From Tupaia tana (lineage: Eukaryota > Chordata > Mammalia > Scandentia > Tupaiidae): a stretch of DNA of 64,000 bases. The translations under genes and the position numbers were made by a program. A model generated the notes under the pieces. The model had not been told where the DNA came from. It was given only the letters and a program-made list of their open reading frames with translations, and made no database searches. Positions 22,120 to 32,379 of the stretch are shown here, piece by piece (within the stretch, counting starts at the first letter, position 1; the number at the start of each line of letters is the position of its first letter). The stretch spans positions 43,307,102 through 43,371,101 of the forward strand of contig JAKSZU010000020.1 in NCBI GenBank assembly GCA_026018925.1, read 5' to 3'.

Positions 22120-23262
22120 GTGAGTTGTTTAATTAGGTTCTCGGTAAGAAATTTAGAACACCAGTTTGTGAGGATAAACTGCATTTGTAAGGGCAAACAC
22201 GGATCGCAGGTAGCCCCAGAGCTGAGGAACAGCTTTGGTTTTTGGTAAAATTTGTGAGTCCACAGCTTGTTTGCTTGCTTTTTTTTTTTTTTTTTTTTTT
22301 TTTGGTAGAAAGATTTTTGTTATAGGGCCTGTGCGCTCACCAGAGAGATAAAGAGACAGAAAACAAGAAATCACCCCCGGGGGGATGGCCACACAGTTCC
22401 TTCTTCTCCATTCTCCTCTTGGGATTTTGGGCACTCACGCACATCACCCAGCGTGAGTTTTAAGCTGCTGGGTCCAGGACTCAAACCGTAGTCAACTACA
22501 TGGGAGTCCAGCAACGTAACCATTACGCATCTGCTGGTCCTGCAAGTCCACGGCTTTCTGATCAGCCTTGTGCTGCTCTGTAATCTCGTATTTCTCTGCA
22601 TCAAAGATCTCATCTTCCTGGTGTCTGGGCAGCTTTTCCTTGAAGTAAGCATCGGTAAGGTGTTTTGAGATTTTCACTTTGCTATTATCAATTTTTTTGT
22701 AGGTAGCGATGACAAATTTCTGGTGTGTCCTACAGAGTGGAACTTGATTAAGAACCAGAGATCCGATCACAGTAGCAAGCCACTGCTCAGCTGCTTCAGG
22801 AAAACCTCTCTCTTGCTCCGTGGCTCCCAGGGAGGCTGATCGGGAGGGTCCGGGAGTGACGCTGGCCAGCTCTCTCAGGCTGACTGCAGGGCTTCTTGCT
22901 GTGGCTCAACAGCCTTCGAAGCACACCTTCAGCAGAACAGTACCCAGGCATTTTGCGAAGTACTGCCATTCTAGCCCCCACCAATTGGTTTTGTGAGAGC
23001 GGCAAAAAACATCTTTTTCTTTTCAATCCTGGATTTAGTGGCCATGTTTCCGCTAGTACAGGCCTTCCTGGAATACATGGGGACTGGGAGTATCTGCCGA
23101 TGCCCGGACTAGGATGGGGTTTCTGCTGCAGTGGGGCTTCCCCTTCTTGGGCTTTTAGCCTTGGGGTCACCCTTTTTAACCTTGCCACTGGCATCAGCCT
23201 TCCTGGCTTCAGGTTTCTTCTGCTCAGTATCCCACTTCTCAGCTTTTTCACCTGCCACCTTA
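22120..23262 (-). pseudogene. RPL6: RPL6 processed pseudogene (ribosomal protein L6)
   Basis: This is an intronless minus-strand copy of the mRNA for 60S ribosomal protein eL6. Blocks that match the protein in order include [80 protein letters not shown] and, after a SINE, the C-terminus [11 protein letters not shown] to PHKLVF with the stop at 22155-22153. The expected start codon is GTG (23258-23256). The 3' UTR continues to about 22120. Several frameshifts and stops, plus a 276 bp SINE inserted about 35 codons before the stop, make it non-functional. The absence of introns points to an L1-mediated copy. Confidence 0.96.
22269..22544 (-). mobile_element. SINE-A within the RPL6 pseudogene
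   Basis: It is flanked by agtccacagctt (22257-22268) and agtccacggctt (22545-22556), a 12 bp duplication of RPL6 sequence. The tail is a run of about 25 T on the plus strand with a gtttgcttgc end. It postdates the pseudogene. Confidence 0.95.
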
Positions 23263-23314
23263 TGTAATGCCAAAGAGCTGGAACTTACTTTTCATTACTT
23301 ATCTGAATTTTGAA

Positions 23315-23400
23315 ATTTTTGTGTTGTGCTCTATACTGTTTTTAAAATAAGAAAATTATTTATTTTTAAAGACAATATATTTTTAGTTATTTAATTTTAT
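23315..23400. other. AT-rich spacer
   Basis: No feature was seen between the RPL6 copy and the next SINE. Confidence 0.5.
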
Positions 23401-23401
23401 T

Positions 23402-23541
23402 CTTTTTTTTTTTTTTTTTAATTCGCCAGAGAGAGACAAAGAGAGGTAGAAAGAGAAAACAAGCCAGCAGGCCCCAGATTCAGACCGCAGCCAACCATGT
23501 GGGAACCCAGGGCCTTAACCACTAGACCACCCGCTGACCCA
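23402..23541 (-). mobile_element. Short SINE (tRNA head plus CT block)
   Basis: On the minus strand the head gggtcagcgggtggtctagt and a B-box region lead directly to a TTTCTCTTTC block and gcgaatt with an A run. The long body is absent. It resembles the copies at 33603, 43737, 62563 and 63345. Confidence 0.75.
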
Positions 23542-23583
23542 ATATACTGACTGACTGTTTTTTTTTTTTTAAAGAAAGTACTA

Positions 23584-23822
23584 AATCAGCAAGTAGCATG
23601 GAGGTTAAGGTGGCTGGATCCCACATGACTGACAGCCTGAGTCAAGGCCTAGACCAGAGCCAGAAAAATCATGCAGGGTACGTAAGCTTGTGTGCCCAAA
23701 ATCTCAAGAGGAGACTGGAAGAGAGGGAGTGGGGCACGGCCATCCCCCCAGGGAGATGATTTCTCACTTTCTCTGTGTCTCTCTAGCAAGCACATGCACT
23801 CTATAGCATATAGCAAACTAAG
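23584..23822 (+). mobile_element. SINE-B
   Basis: The head gcaagtagcatggaggttaa is decayed. The body (tctcaagaggagactggaag) and ctctatagcatatagcaaac are recognisable. Confidence 0.85.
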
Positions 23823-24079
23823 AAAGAAAGAACAAACTATAAAAAACCCTCAAGGTTTGTGTGTGTGTGTGTGTTTTTCTTAAGGTTGTTTTTAATTACA
23901 ACTTGAACCCAGTAGCTTTCCTTGAAGACTCTGTGCTAAGGAAACGGGAATCAGGATTAAACACAGGGTCTGTTCTTTACCGACTCACCCAAGGACTAGC
24001 GAGCACCACTGAGTGCCAGGCACTGTCTGGGGCAGGGGCGGTCAGCTGCGGACAAGGCCAGCACTCAGAAAGCGCAAGA

Positions 24080-24268
24080 TCAGTGATTCCTGGTCCACAG
24101 CGGCCACTGGGACGGTCCAGCGTTTCCTGTTTTCCTTTCTTAAGGTCACTCCCTCCCCTTGAGCCTACTGATCAGGAGCGCCAGGTGAGGGGCGAAGTCT
24201 GCTTTAGAAGCGCCCAGGTGACCCTGATGCAGTCAGCCGGGAAGCACCTCAGGAACCACTAATGAGAT
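24080..24268 (+). mobile_element. MER5A-like hAT-Charlie fragment
   Basis: gagcctactgatcaggagcg, gcgcccaggtgaccctgatg and ctcaggaaccactaatgag match the right half of MER5A in order. Confidence 0.6.
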
Positions 24269-24339
24269 GGCTCTTTGCCATGCCCTTTGTAACGCCAAAA
24301 CTACAAACCGAGGGCTCGGAGGGCTCGACCAATAATACG

Positions 24340-24701
24340 AAAAAGTTTTAATAAAGCCAAAGAAGTTCATATAATGGAATTTTATACAGACATCAGAAAT
24401 CCTATTTTTAAATACTACTTAAGGGGAAATTCTTATGGCACAATGGTACTTGAAAAATAAAAGATGGGACCAGCAGTTAGCGTAATGGCTATGTCACTGG
24501 ACTCCCATGTAGTCAACCACGGTTCGCGTCCCAGATCCGGTGGCTTAAACTCACGCCGGGCGCGTGTGCGTGCGTGCCCAAGATCCCGAGAGGAGAATGG
24601 AGGAGAAGGGATTGCGGCGTGGCCATCCCCCCTGGGGGGTGATTTCTCACTTTCTGTCTCTCTGTCTGTCTCTGTCTGTCTGGCGAGTGCACGCGCCCTA
24701 T

Positions 24702-24744
<43 letters not shown>

Positions 24745-24990
24745 CTCCAAAAAAATAAAATAAAATAAAAGCAAGGACATTTTCTATTCGGGATGATTAC
24801 AATTTTATTACCTAAAATGTACATAAAGGAGAAACTGAAGACTGGAAGAAAATTAGCCAAAACACATGCACCGATATCTGTTTCAAAATAGAATATAAAA
24901 ACATGTCACCGTAACATGCTCTCTGAATTTTTCTGACTTCTATGTAAACTAAGTATGCACTACTTTAACTATCAGGGAAAAAAATTACTT
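24340..24990 (+). mobile_element. Old L1 (L1M-type) 3' region, split by a SINE
   Basis: aatggaattttatacagaca before the SINE and gaaactgaagactggaagaa after it follow the order of old L1 3' ends. Confidence 0.5.
24467..24763 (+). mobile_element. SINE-A with expanded internal A run
   Basis: The copy is full length. The short A run before acctctcc has grown to about 38 A (24704-24741). A second A-rich tail (aaaaaaataaaataaaataa) follows, and the likely duplication is an aaaaataaaag-like sequence. Confidence 0.92.
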
Positions 24991-24999
24991 TTTAAAACA

Positions 25000-25265
25000 A
25001 TGAAGGGTTCTCTTCCCCACCCCTACCCCAAATGTCCAACCCATGGGAAAGCAGAATACAGCGGCGGCAGAAACCGGTCTCCCCACCGAGGGCCTCGGTC
25101 ACGTGCATGTTTTATGGGGGCGTGACTTTATGAAGGACACGTGGTGATCCTCCCTTTCCGGATGAAGAGACAAAGGCTCCGAAAGCTCTATTCTCTTATT
25201 ATACAAATAATTCGACGGAGCCCATGAGCCAGGCGTCGTTCACGGTGTGAGCGAAGCACAGACCC
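25000..25265. other. Single-copy DNA
   Basis: No gene is seen. gatgaagagacaaaggctcc near 25160 may be a short inverted MIR trace. Confidence 0.35.
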
Positions 25266-25268
25266 TCA

Positions 25269-25498
25269 GGGCTGGCCGGTAGGCTAAGGTGCAAAGAAGC
25301 TGGGTCCCACGTGGCTGAGTGCAATCGGAATCCCGACCCCCCAGTGGCCTAAAAAACATGCCAGGGGAGTGCGTGCTCCCCAAATCCTGACAGGATGGAG
25401 AAATGGAGGAAAAGGGATGTGGTGTGGACACGGCCCACTGGAGAGTGCTTACTCCCTCTCTTTCTCTCTGTCTCTCCATCTCTGGCAGGCGCGCCTCT
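25269..25498 (+). mobile_element. SINE-B, old
   Basis: The head gggctggccggtaggctaag and a recognisable body (atggagaaatggaggaaaag) end in the CT block and ctggcaggcgcgcc, where a minisatellite starts. No A tail is visible. Confidence 0.8.
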
Positions 25499-25606
25499 CC
25501 CCTTCCCACGAGGACGCCCCACCACCACCCCAGCGCGCCTCTCTCCCCTTCCCACGAGGCCCCTCCCACCCCACGTGCCTTCTTCCCCCCCCCCCCACGA
25601 GGTTCC
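25488..25606 (+). repeat. Minisatellite seeded in a SINE 3' end
   Basis: About three imperfect units contain ctccccttcccacgaggc, two preceded by gcgcgcctct. The third is degenerate and includes a run of 11 C. Confidence 0.85.
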
Positions 25607-25651
25607 ACACCTGTCTTGGCTCCGTGGCTTTAGGCATTTGTGACTTACAGG

Positions 25652-25719
25652 CTGTTGGAAAGTCATGATGCACTTTTGCATAGAAAAAACACGCCATGAC
25701 TTTCCCGACAACCTAGTAG
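25652..25719. mobile_element. Small palindromic transposon, type 2
   Basis: The left arm ggaaagtcatgatgca and the right arm ccatgactttcccgacaacc are inverted copies around tttgcatagaaaaaac. The element ends ctagtag. Confidence 0.7.
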
Positions 25720-25850
25720 TATCTTTAAGTCCCATTTCCTCATCTGTAAACGGGAAAGAGTATCATCTTATCAGCATTTTATTACAGATCAGATCAAACG
25801 TTTCCTGAGGAGCACTAGCAGAGTGCCAGCCCTGGTGAGGTGACCGGTAG
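25720..25850 (+). mobile_element. Possible MIR fragment
   Basis: catttcctcatctgtaaacg followed later by cagagtgccagccctggtg fits the middle and 3' parts of MIR. Confidence 0.5.
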
Positions 25851-26015
25851 TGACCACTTACTGCTGTTGTGGTCACTGCTTTCTCCCTCCCATGTCTGTA
25901 TTTATACTCGTTTTCCTCCTGCATTGGTTCATCTTCCACTTGACCCTCCTCATAGCCTAAACTGAAGCTACTCAAATCCTAGCTCCTTCCTGAAAGCCCT
26001 CCATGTCAAGCCTAC

Positions 26016-26123
26016 ACAGCAGCCACTGTCCCCCCCCCCCCCCCCGAGCCCTTTCTGCACTGACAGGCTCACAGCAGCCACTGAACCCCCCCAAGCCCTT
26101 TCTGCACTGACAGGAGCCATTTG
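26016..26123 (+). repeat. Tandem duplication, two units
   Basis: cacagcagccactg, a C run, then gccctttctgcactgacagg occurs twice head to tail (about 26019-26068 and 26070-26122). The two C runs differ in length (about 17 versus 7), as expected of slippage. Confidence 0.9.
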
Positions 26124-26124
26124 C

Positions 26125-26835
26125 ATGGTCAGGCTCTGGTGTCAGGAAGCGTGAACTCAGTCCCCTGCTCTCTCTCTCACTCGCGATGGCCACGTTAGTC
26201 TGCTGGGGTTGGGGCTCACACGTCGGACTCTGTTTTAGACCCACGTCGTTTACGGCTGTTGGAGAGCCGTGGCGCACCCACTACCCCCACCGGGGCCACC
26301 AGGCGCTGCAGCCGAACTCCGGCACCCAGCCCCTTCCCCTGGAGGGGTCACCGGGCGTTCTGGGGCTGGGATGCCTGGACACACCAGGGGTAACTAGACC
26401 TTCAGTTGTGGGAATTCCAAGGCAGAAACAATCGCCCGTCCCTTTAAACTGCAGAGTCAAAAGCCTGTCACACACTTTCAGTGCCAACACAGCACGGGGC
26501 CCTAAATTCAAAACCTTTGCGTTATACTGAAGTATCTTACTTTCACAGCGTTACACTGGCCTGCAGCCTGTGATTACTTTAGAGGGCAGTCTCGTGGCCA
26601 AATAAAGGCAAAGATGAGTTAAAAGTGGATTTTGACTGAAAAAAAATCTAGCTCCCAAATGGGAATCTGTCATAGGCCGTACTAAGACATGGGGATCTCT
26701 TTCCTAAAGCCTCATACATATCGTCGGCATGCAACGTTTATTAGTAACTGATGTAGCAATTAAAAGGTGAGTTGTATTAGGAAAAGGATACCAAAGTTGG
26801 CATCTTTGATCCAATAATTCTACCTATTAGAAATT
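26125..26835. other. Single-copy DNA, no gene recognised
   Basis: Open frames at 26186-26530 show no resemblance to a known protein. The stretch is GC-richer at first, then AT-rich. Confidence 0.4.
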
Positions 26836-26837
26836 TA

Positions 26838-27094
26838 GGGACCAGCAGGTTGCATAATGGCTATATTGCTGGACTCCCACATAGTCGACTATAGTTAAGA
26901 GTCCCGGACCCGGCAGCTTAAAACTCATGCAAGGTGGGACCAGCAGTTGGCATAATGGCTATGTTGCTGGACTCCCATGTAGTCGACCGTGGTTCGAGTC
27001 CCGGACCAATGTGTGCGTGCGTGCCCAAGACCCCGAGAGGAGAATGAAAGAGAAGGGATTGCGGCGTGGCCATCCCCTCCTGGGGTGTGATTTC

Positions 27095-27149
<55 letters not shown>

Positions 27150-27375
27150 CAAGTGCACGCGCCCTATAGCAAAAACCTCTCCAAAAAAAAAAAAAAAAAC
27201 GCACGCAAGGTGCGTGTGTGTGCATGCCCAAGTTCCAAGAGGAGACTGGAGAGAAGGGACTGCAGCGTGGCCATCCTCCCCGGGAGGTGAGCTCTTGCTT
27301 TCTGTCTTTCTGTCTCTCTGGTGAGCACACACACCCTACAACAAAAATCTCTCTCTAAAAAAAATAATAAAATAA
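26838..27375 (+). mobile_element. SINE-A, outer copy of a nest
   Basis: The head lies at 26838-26935 and the body and tail resume at 27199-27375 (gcgtgtgtgtgcatgcccaa through ctctctctaaaaaaaata). Confidence 0.9.
26936..27198 (+). mobile_element. SINE-A, nested, with internal deletion
   Basis: It is flanked by actcatgcaaggt (26923-26935) and acgcacgcaaggt (27199-27211). About 35 bases between the head (cccggacc) and the body (gtgtgcgtgcgtg) are missing. The CT block has expanded to about 25 TC units (27100-27148). Confidence 0.93.
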
Positions 27376-27385
27376 AAATTTATGC

Positions 27386-27698
27386 CAGGCCAGCAGATGG
27401 TATACCAGTTACATCACTAGACTTCCACATGGCTGACCACGGTTGGAGTTACGACCCGGTAGCCTGAAAACCATGCTGCACGCGTGTGTGTGCATGTCCA
27501 AGACTCCAGGAGGAGAATGGAGGAAGAGGGACTGTGGCATGGCCAGCCCTCCCTGGGGGTCATTTCTCACTTTTCCTCTCACTCTTTCTGTCTTTCTCAC
27601 TTTCTCTGTTGTGTGCACATGCCCTAAGGCAAAAACCTCTCAAAAAAAAAAAAAAAAAAAAAGAAAGAAAGAGAAAGAAAGAAAGGAGAAAAAGAAAG
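27386..27698 (+). mobile_element. SINE, full length with long A/G-rich tail
   Basis: The perfect duplication aaatttatgc lies at 27376-27385 and 27699-27708. The head is ccaggccagcagatggtata. The tail runs A21 followed by AAAG repeats. Confidence 0.93.
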
Positions 27699-27789
27699 AA
27701 ATTTATGCTAAAAAGAAAAATGCATTCACACCTATTTGAGAGGAAAAAAAATGCAGTTTATCTGCTTGGGGGTGGGGGGAGAAGGCCCG

Positions 27790-28015
27790 GCCAGAGTGCA
27801 CAGTGCTGCGAGTGCTAAGATGTCCCTGAGACAGGCTGCGCTCACGTGGTAGTCCAGGTTTGGTTCCCTGACTGACCTACACCTACACAGGCTGGGCACA
27901 GGCTTGTGTGCCTGTAATCCTCACTCACTGGGAGGCCAGGCAGGAGGGTCACAGCACACTGAGACCTTGTCAGATACACTTGCTCTTTCTCACTCTCTCA
28001 TAAAGAAATAATAAT
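27790..28015 (+). mobile_element. Possible SINE-C (old)
   Basis: ccaggtttggttccctgact, ctgggcacaggcttgtgtgc and gagaccttgtcagatacact with a TCTCTCAT end form a weak SINE-like layout. Confidence 0.4.
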
Positions 28016-28119
28016 AATGCACACACACACAGACATATAATCGCGATGTCTGTCGGTAGAGGAACCAGTCAATGAATTACACCAACCACCCAGGTAGTAC
28101 CATGCAGCCGTATTCTCTT

Positions 28120-28361
28120 TTGCTCTTGCCAGTGAGCACATGCGCAAGTTGGAGAGACAGAGAGAGCAGGAGGGGGAAAGTCGAAACGCCGCCCGGGGGT
28201 GGCCACGCCGCGATCCCTTCTCCTCCATTCTCCTCTCGGGATCCTAGGTACGCGTGCACACGTACCCAGCGTGAGTTTTAAGTCACCACGTCCCAGACTT
28301 GAACTGTGGTCGACCACGTGGGAGTCCAGCAACGTAGCCATTACACTATCTGCTGGTCCCA
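28120..28361 (-). mobile_element. SINE-A-type
   Basis: On the minus strand the head is gggaccagcagatagtgtaa, with B box cagttcaagtctg and a GC-rich body. The 3' end is degraded (gccagtgagcacatgcgcaa on the plus strand). Confidence 0.88.
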
Positions 28362-28397
28362 AGGCCACTGTTTTAAATGCAGAGGTGGAATAGCCTT

Positions 28398-28611
28398 ACT
28401 GTGGTGCAGTCAGTCCTACTACACCGCGGAGCTGGGAACCATGAGCTGCTGCAGTTCCAGGCGCTGGCCAGGTCAGCCTAGAGACACGCTGGCCACTGGC
28501 CATGCGTCTCTGCTAACGTGCGTGCGCCCGGGGTCGGGGCAGCCTGAAGAGCTGCAGGAAGGGGTCACAGCACACCTGAGCCCTGTGGAGGTTGTCTCTC
28601 TCTCTCTCTCT

Positions 28612-28612
<1 letters not shown>
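28398..28612 (+). mobile_element. Possible SINE-C (old) ending in CT/CA repeats
   Basis: tactgtggtgcagtcagtcc, then cctgagccctgtggaggttg and a TCTCTC block run straight into a (CA)n array. Confidence 0.45.

Positions 28613-28648
<36 letters not shown>
28613..28648 (+). repeat. (CA)n microsatellite
   Basis: About 17 CA units follow the CT block of the preceding element. Confidence 0.95.
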
Positions 28649-28651
<3 letters not shown>

Positions 28652-28654
28652 TGT

Positions 28655-28990
28655 CATACATTTTTTAAACTGCAGAGAATCAAATAACTACTGACTTGGG
28701 AAAATCTCTGAGACATTTTAAAATGTTAAAAAAGCAAATTACAAAACAGTAGACATTACACTTCTGTTTACTCTTATGTTTAAAACTGCCAAAGAATGTA
28801 CATTTGTATGCGGACATGGCAAAAGAGAATTCAAAATATACAGAGCAAACGTCTGACAGTAGCCACTTTACAGCTCAAACGGGGAGAGAGAATGCATAAT
28901 TCTGTCCGTGTATGTGTGCAGGTGTCGCTAATGGGCGTATTGTTTGAATCGTTTGTAATAACACTATATACCTATGCTCCCTGTATTAAA
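28655..28990 (+). mobile_element. Old L1 (L1M-type) 3' fragment
   Basis: ggcaaaagagaattcaaaat, gacagtagccactttaca and ctatatacctatgctccctg follow the layout of an old L1 3' end. The window's longest open frame (28796-29290) runs through it and is not a gene. Confidence 0.45.
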
Positions 28991-29145
28991 AAAAAAAGTC
29001 AAAGAGATTCCCAAAGGGGAAATAAACAATTTAACAATTTAAGTTTTGTCAGAAGCAATTGTTCAGAAACAATCAAGACCAAAATGTATTTTCTGAAGTC
29101 TAACCACCAGATTTTAAAAATTGATTATTTCACGTCTCTTACTTG

Positions 29146-29149
<4 letters not shown>

Positions 29150-29176
<27 letters not shown>
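29150..29176 (+). repeat. (TG)n microsatellite
   Basis: This is a run of about 13 TG units. Confidence 0.95.
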
Positions 29177-29179
29177 TCA

Positions 29180-30490
29180 AAGGCCACCTTCCCTAGGCCA
29201 TTATGTTTACTCTGCCACTTCACTCTCCCTTATCTAAGAATAAATTCCTTTGCTAATGTGTTTTTAAAAATTGGAAAGTTTCTTGCTTAAAAGTCACCGA
29301 TCAACTGGATCTACTTTGTTAACAGGCATGCTAAGCGAAATCTGATTTGAATAGAATGGCAAGCCCAGGAAATGAAAAATTAGCCTCACGTGGCAAATCG
29401 GAGTGTGACAACAGTCACTTCATGACAGATCTCCCTTCGTCTTTGCAAAGGAGGGCCTTTCAGGACAGAGGCTGCCTGTTTGTTTTAGGGCATCCAGGTG
29501 AAGCCACGCTGTGTCACCTGCTCTTCTCCTCACTGGTGCCTTGAACACCTCCCGGCCCACATCTTCCTAGTTCTGTGGGCAGGAGATTAGAGGGCGAGCC
29601 CTGGGGGCTGTTTCTTGTAGTCTGCATGCTGTATCACGCTTCCAGACCCTGAAGAGGCTTTGCAGGATCCTAACTTTCAGACAGACAAGCCGCGAAGGTA
29701 AACAGCAGGCGAGGGGAACGCCAGGCCACACACCTACAAGGTGCCTGCGTTTCAACCATTAGCACATGTCAAAATGGCTTAAGATTGATTAAAACAAATA
29801 GACCCAAGCTGTCAAAGGCCACACCCCCCTCCCTGAACGAGTTCTTTTTCTCCACTTCCTTAAAAACACCAGTAATCAGAAAGCCACCGGCTCAGAAATT
29901 TCAGAAAGCCTCATACCAGGACAAGGATAAAGTTCCCAGACTAGGAATGAAATCAAGGAACAAACATGCCAGTAAGTGTTTAGCTGTTTACAGGATATCT
30001 AACAAGGAAGATGAGGAGACGTGTCCAGATGGCAACACTACCGAAAGGACATTGGAGTGGTTTTTTATGACAGCTAGTTGTAGGAAGTATTTTCATCTCT
30101 TGAGTAAGTTTAAAACATCAAAATATTCACCTGTTGAAATATCCATTTTGTAAGACAAATGATAATGTGATTGAATGTATGGAAGAAAATGAAATGAAAA
30201 AAATTTAAGTAAATAAAATTTGAAAACATCAAAATATAATGTTAAGGCCAACATTCAGGAGGAGGTTAGCGAAATATATAGTAAAGTATGGTCAGGTCTC
30301 CATGGAAGAGAAGGTTGTTAATTATCTAGATAAGACAGGTTTTGAAGTCCGGGTAAATCCGTCTTATAGATTAGCAGGCTTCTACTCATTCTAGACCTGC
30401 TTTTAAACCTGCATCTGGAATTAGATTTCTCCGTGGGAGTTTGTTTGCTCAGTTGTGTACTGTCTGAAATAAATAGAAAGATAGATTGGA
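29180..30490. other. SINE-free DNA with one unassigned open frame
   Basis: An open frame of 122 codons at 29785-30153 (+) is rich in Lys, Ser and Thr and matches no family I know. Within it a pyrimidine tract ending cag (near 29873) and a gtaagtg (near 29971) could act as splice sites. A frame this long is expected by chance about once in a window this size, so the support is weak. Confidence 0.25.
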
Positions 30491-30495
30491 CTGTA

Positions 30496-30943
30496 CAAGG
30501 GGACTTCAAAGAGTTTGAGAGAAAATGGAATTAAAATATGGTTTATTTTGTTACCCCCCCTAAAAAAGATACTCATGTGTAGGTTTTTCATAATACAAAT
30601 GTTCTTTTTTTTTGTCTGTTTGTTTGTTTTTTTGTTTTTGTTTTGTTTTGGAGAGATTTTCGCTATAGGGCGCGTGCGCTCGCCAGACAGACAGAGAGAG
30701 ACATAGAGACAGAAAGCGAGAAATCACCCCCCAGGGGGGATGGTCACGCCGCAATCCCTTCTCCTCCATTCTCCTCTTGGGATCTTGGGCACGCACGCAC
30801 ACGCGCCCAGCGTGAGTTTTAAGCCACCGGGTCCGGGACGTGAACCGCGGTCGACTACGTGGGAGTCCAGCGACATAGCCATTACGCTAACTGCTGGTTC
30901 CCATAATACAAATGTTCTTCAGACTTTTTGGAGACTCCCCTTG
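30496..30943. mobile_element. Type 1 palindromic transposon, interrupted by a SINE
   Basis: The ends caaggggacttcaaa and (minus strand) caaggggagtctcc are inverted repeats flanked on both sides by TA (30494-30495, 30944-30945), as in Tc1/mariner insertions. With the SINE removed the element is about 135 bp and non-coding. Confidence 0.8.
30607..30901 (-). mobile_element. SINE-A, full length
   Basis: The perfect 18 bp duplication cataatacaaatgttctt lies at 30589-30606 and 30902-30919. The plus-strand T/G-rich tail (ttttttgtctgtttgtttg) is an A tail with interruptions. Confidence 0.97.
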
Positions 30944-30949
30944 TATTTT

Positions 30950-32375
30950 GCTGTTTCTTTCTTTGGGACCTTTCTGGGGCAAGAAGAAATCAGATAGGAG
31001 CTCTGTCAATGTAGCTGCTTCTGCTGTGGCTCTCCTCCTGCACGGGGACTCGAACTCGTGCTGCTTGGCTCACTGGGCTGACTCGCTCCCATTCTCTCTT
31101 TCTTTGAGAATTGCTAAGAGAACGTGCTGGTCTTTTTCTGTAACAATTCTCACACTAACCCTCACTTGTAAGTATAAGTTCTGGAATGAAATTGCCAACA
31201 TGAATATGAGAACACTGAGCTATTAGATTTCCATTCAAGTCCGTTTCTGGTTTGATTTAATTAAAGTCCACTCAGACCATACGTCCAGCATCTTGCCTTC
31301 TCATTCTTCCCACCACAGTTTAATCCTTAATTTCCTCTACTGCTGGAATTCTTCATGCTGAATGATTGGATTAAATGTCCAGCGTTTCAGGGTATACCTA
31401 AATCAGCTTGGTGGTCCAAGACTCCTTTAATTGGTAGGTGACTTCTCTGCATTTCTAATAGCATTTATCAATACAAAATGTAGTCTCATTTACTTTCTTT
31501 AGTTAATCCGAGCTATTGAAAAGAAATCAAATTCTTGCAGCAGAGGGTCTCGTTTTCTGAGAGGGGGTGTTGGAAGAACAATGCTTACACTTGCTTTCTT
31601 TTTTCTCCTTCCTCAAAACAAACATTCACTTATTCTTGGCCTCCACCTCTGATGGACTTTTCTCTCTTTTCGCTCTGTGTAGGTCCACGACACCTGTCTC
31701 CCTGGGCAGCACACACCTTGTTTCTTTAGCTCCCCAGAAGTAGACATATATTCTATTTCCCTCGGGGTTGGAGAAAGCTATCAGAACTTGGCAACGTATA
31801 AAGTAAATACCCACTAATTGCAATACATTCATTTAAATCAGGTCTTTATCCTCCTTAGCCATTGTAGTAGGTGGCTTACTTTGAAGTCTTGTTGAATTTG
31901 TCCAAAATTACCTTGCCTGAGGCAGACGGCTGTTTGGAACATTTGTTCTGAACCGATCCCCAAAGCAGTAAATCTTAGCATTGGTAACAGCTCACACACC
32001 GCAAAGAGGAAATGTCCCGGCTAGGGCAGGGATCCAGGCTTAGATCCCCCATTGTCCGCAAAGAAAAGAAAGAGAAAGGGCGAGATGATTGCACAGCTCC
32101 CGGGATATAACGCTATTGTACAATTCTGATGACGTTGTAGACCACAAGCCCCGTACCTGACTGAAGGACGTACCAGCAGCTGGCAGTGAGCTGGCACTTT
32201 TTCTTTCTTTTTTCTTTTTTTTTTGTTGCTTCGTCCATTTACGCATGAACGTGTGTGCACACACATCTTTCCTTTAAAGGTGATGTTGTTAGATAGCGTT
32301 ACCATTTACTTGCTTGCTTCAGACACAAGTAGCTTGTCACTTTCGTTATTTTAAACTCCTCCTGGGAGCTATGGA
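30950..32375. other. Single-copy DNA, no feature seen
   Basis: Composition is mixed, AT-rich to 31900. No SINE, clear LINE or supported exon was found. Confidence 0.4.
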
Positions 32376-32379
32376 GCCA

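Noticed and set aside
22371..22652. Apparent fusion protein joining RPL6-like and SINE-like peptide
   Set aside because: It is explained by a SINE inserted in the RPL6 pseudogene. There is no evidence of exonisation.
24433..24860. Minus- and plus-strand frames of 80-115 codons in SINEs, with repeated peptide strings such as ACPRSREENGGEGIAAW
   Set aside because: The same peptides recur at every SINE copy because the CpG-rich body lacks stops. They are shadows of the repeat, not genes.
28796..29290. Longest frame on the plus strand (164 codons)
   Set aside because: It runs through old L1 3' sequence and a (TG)n array (reads as a Cys-Val run), has no family resemblance, and is a chance frame.
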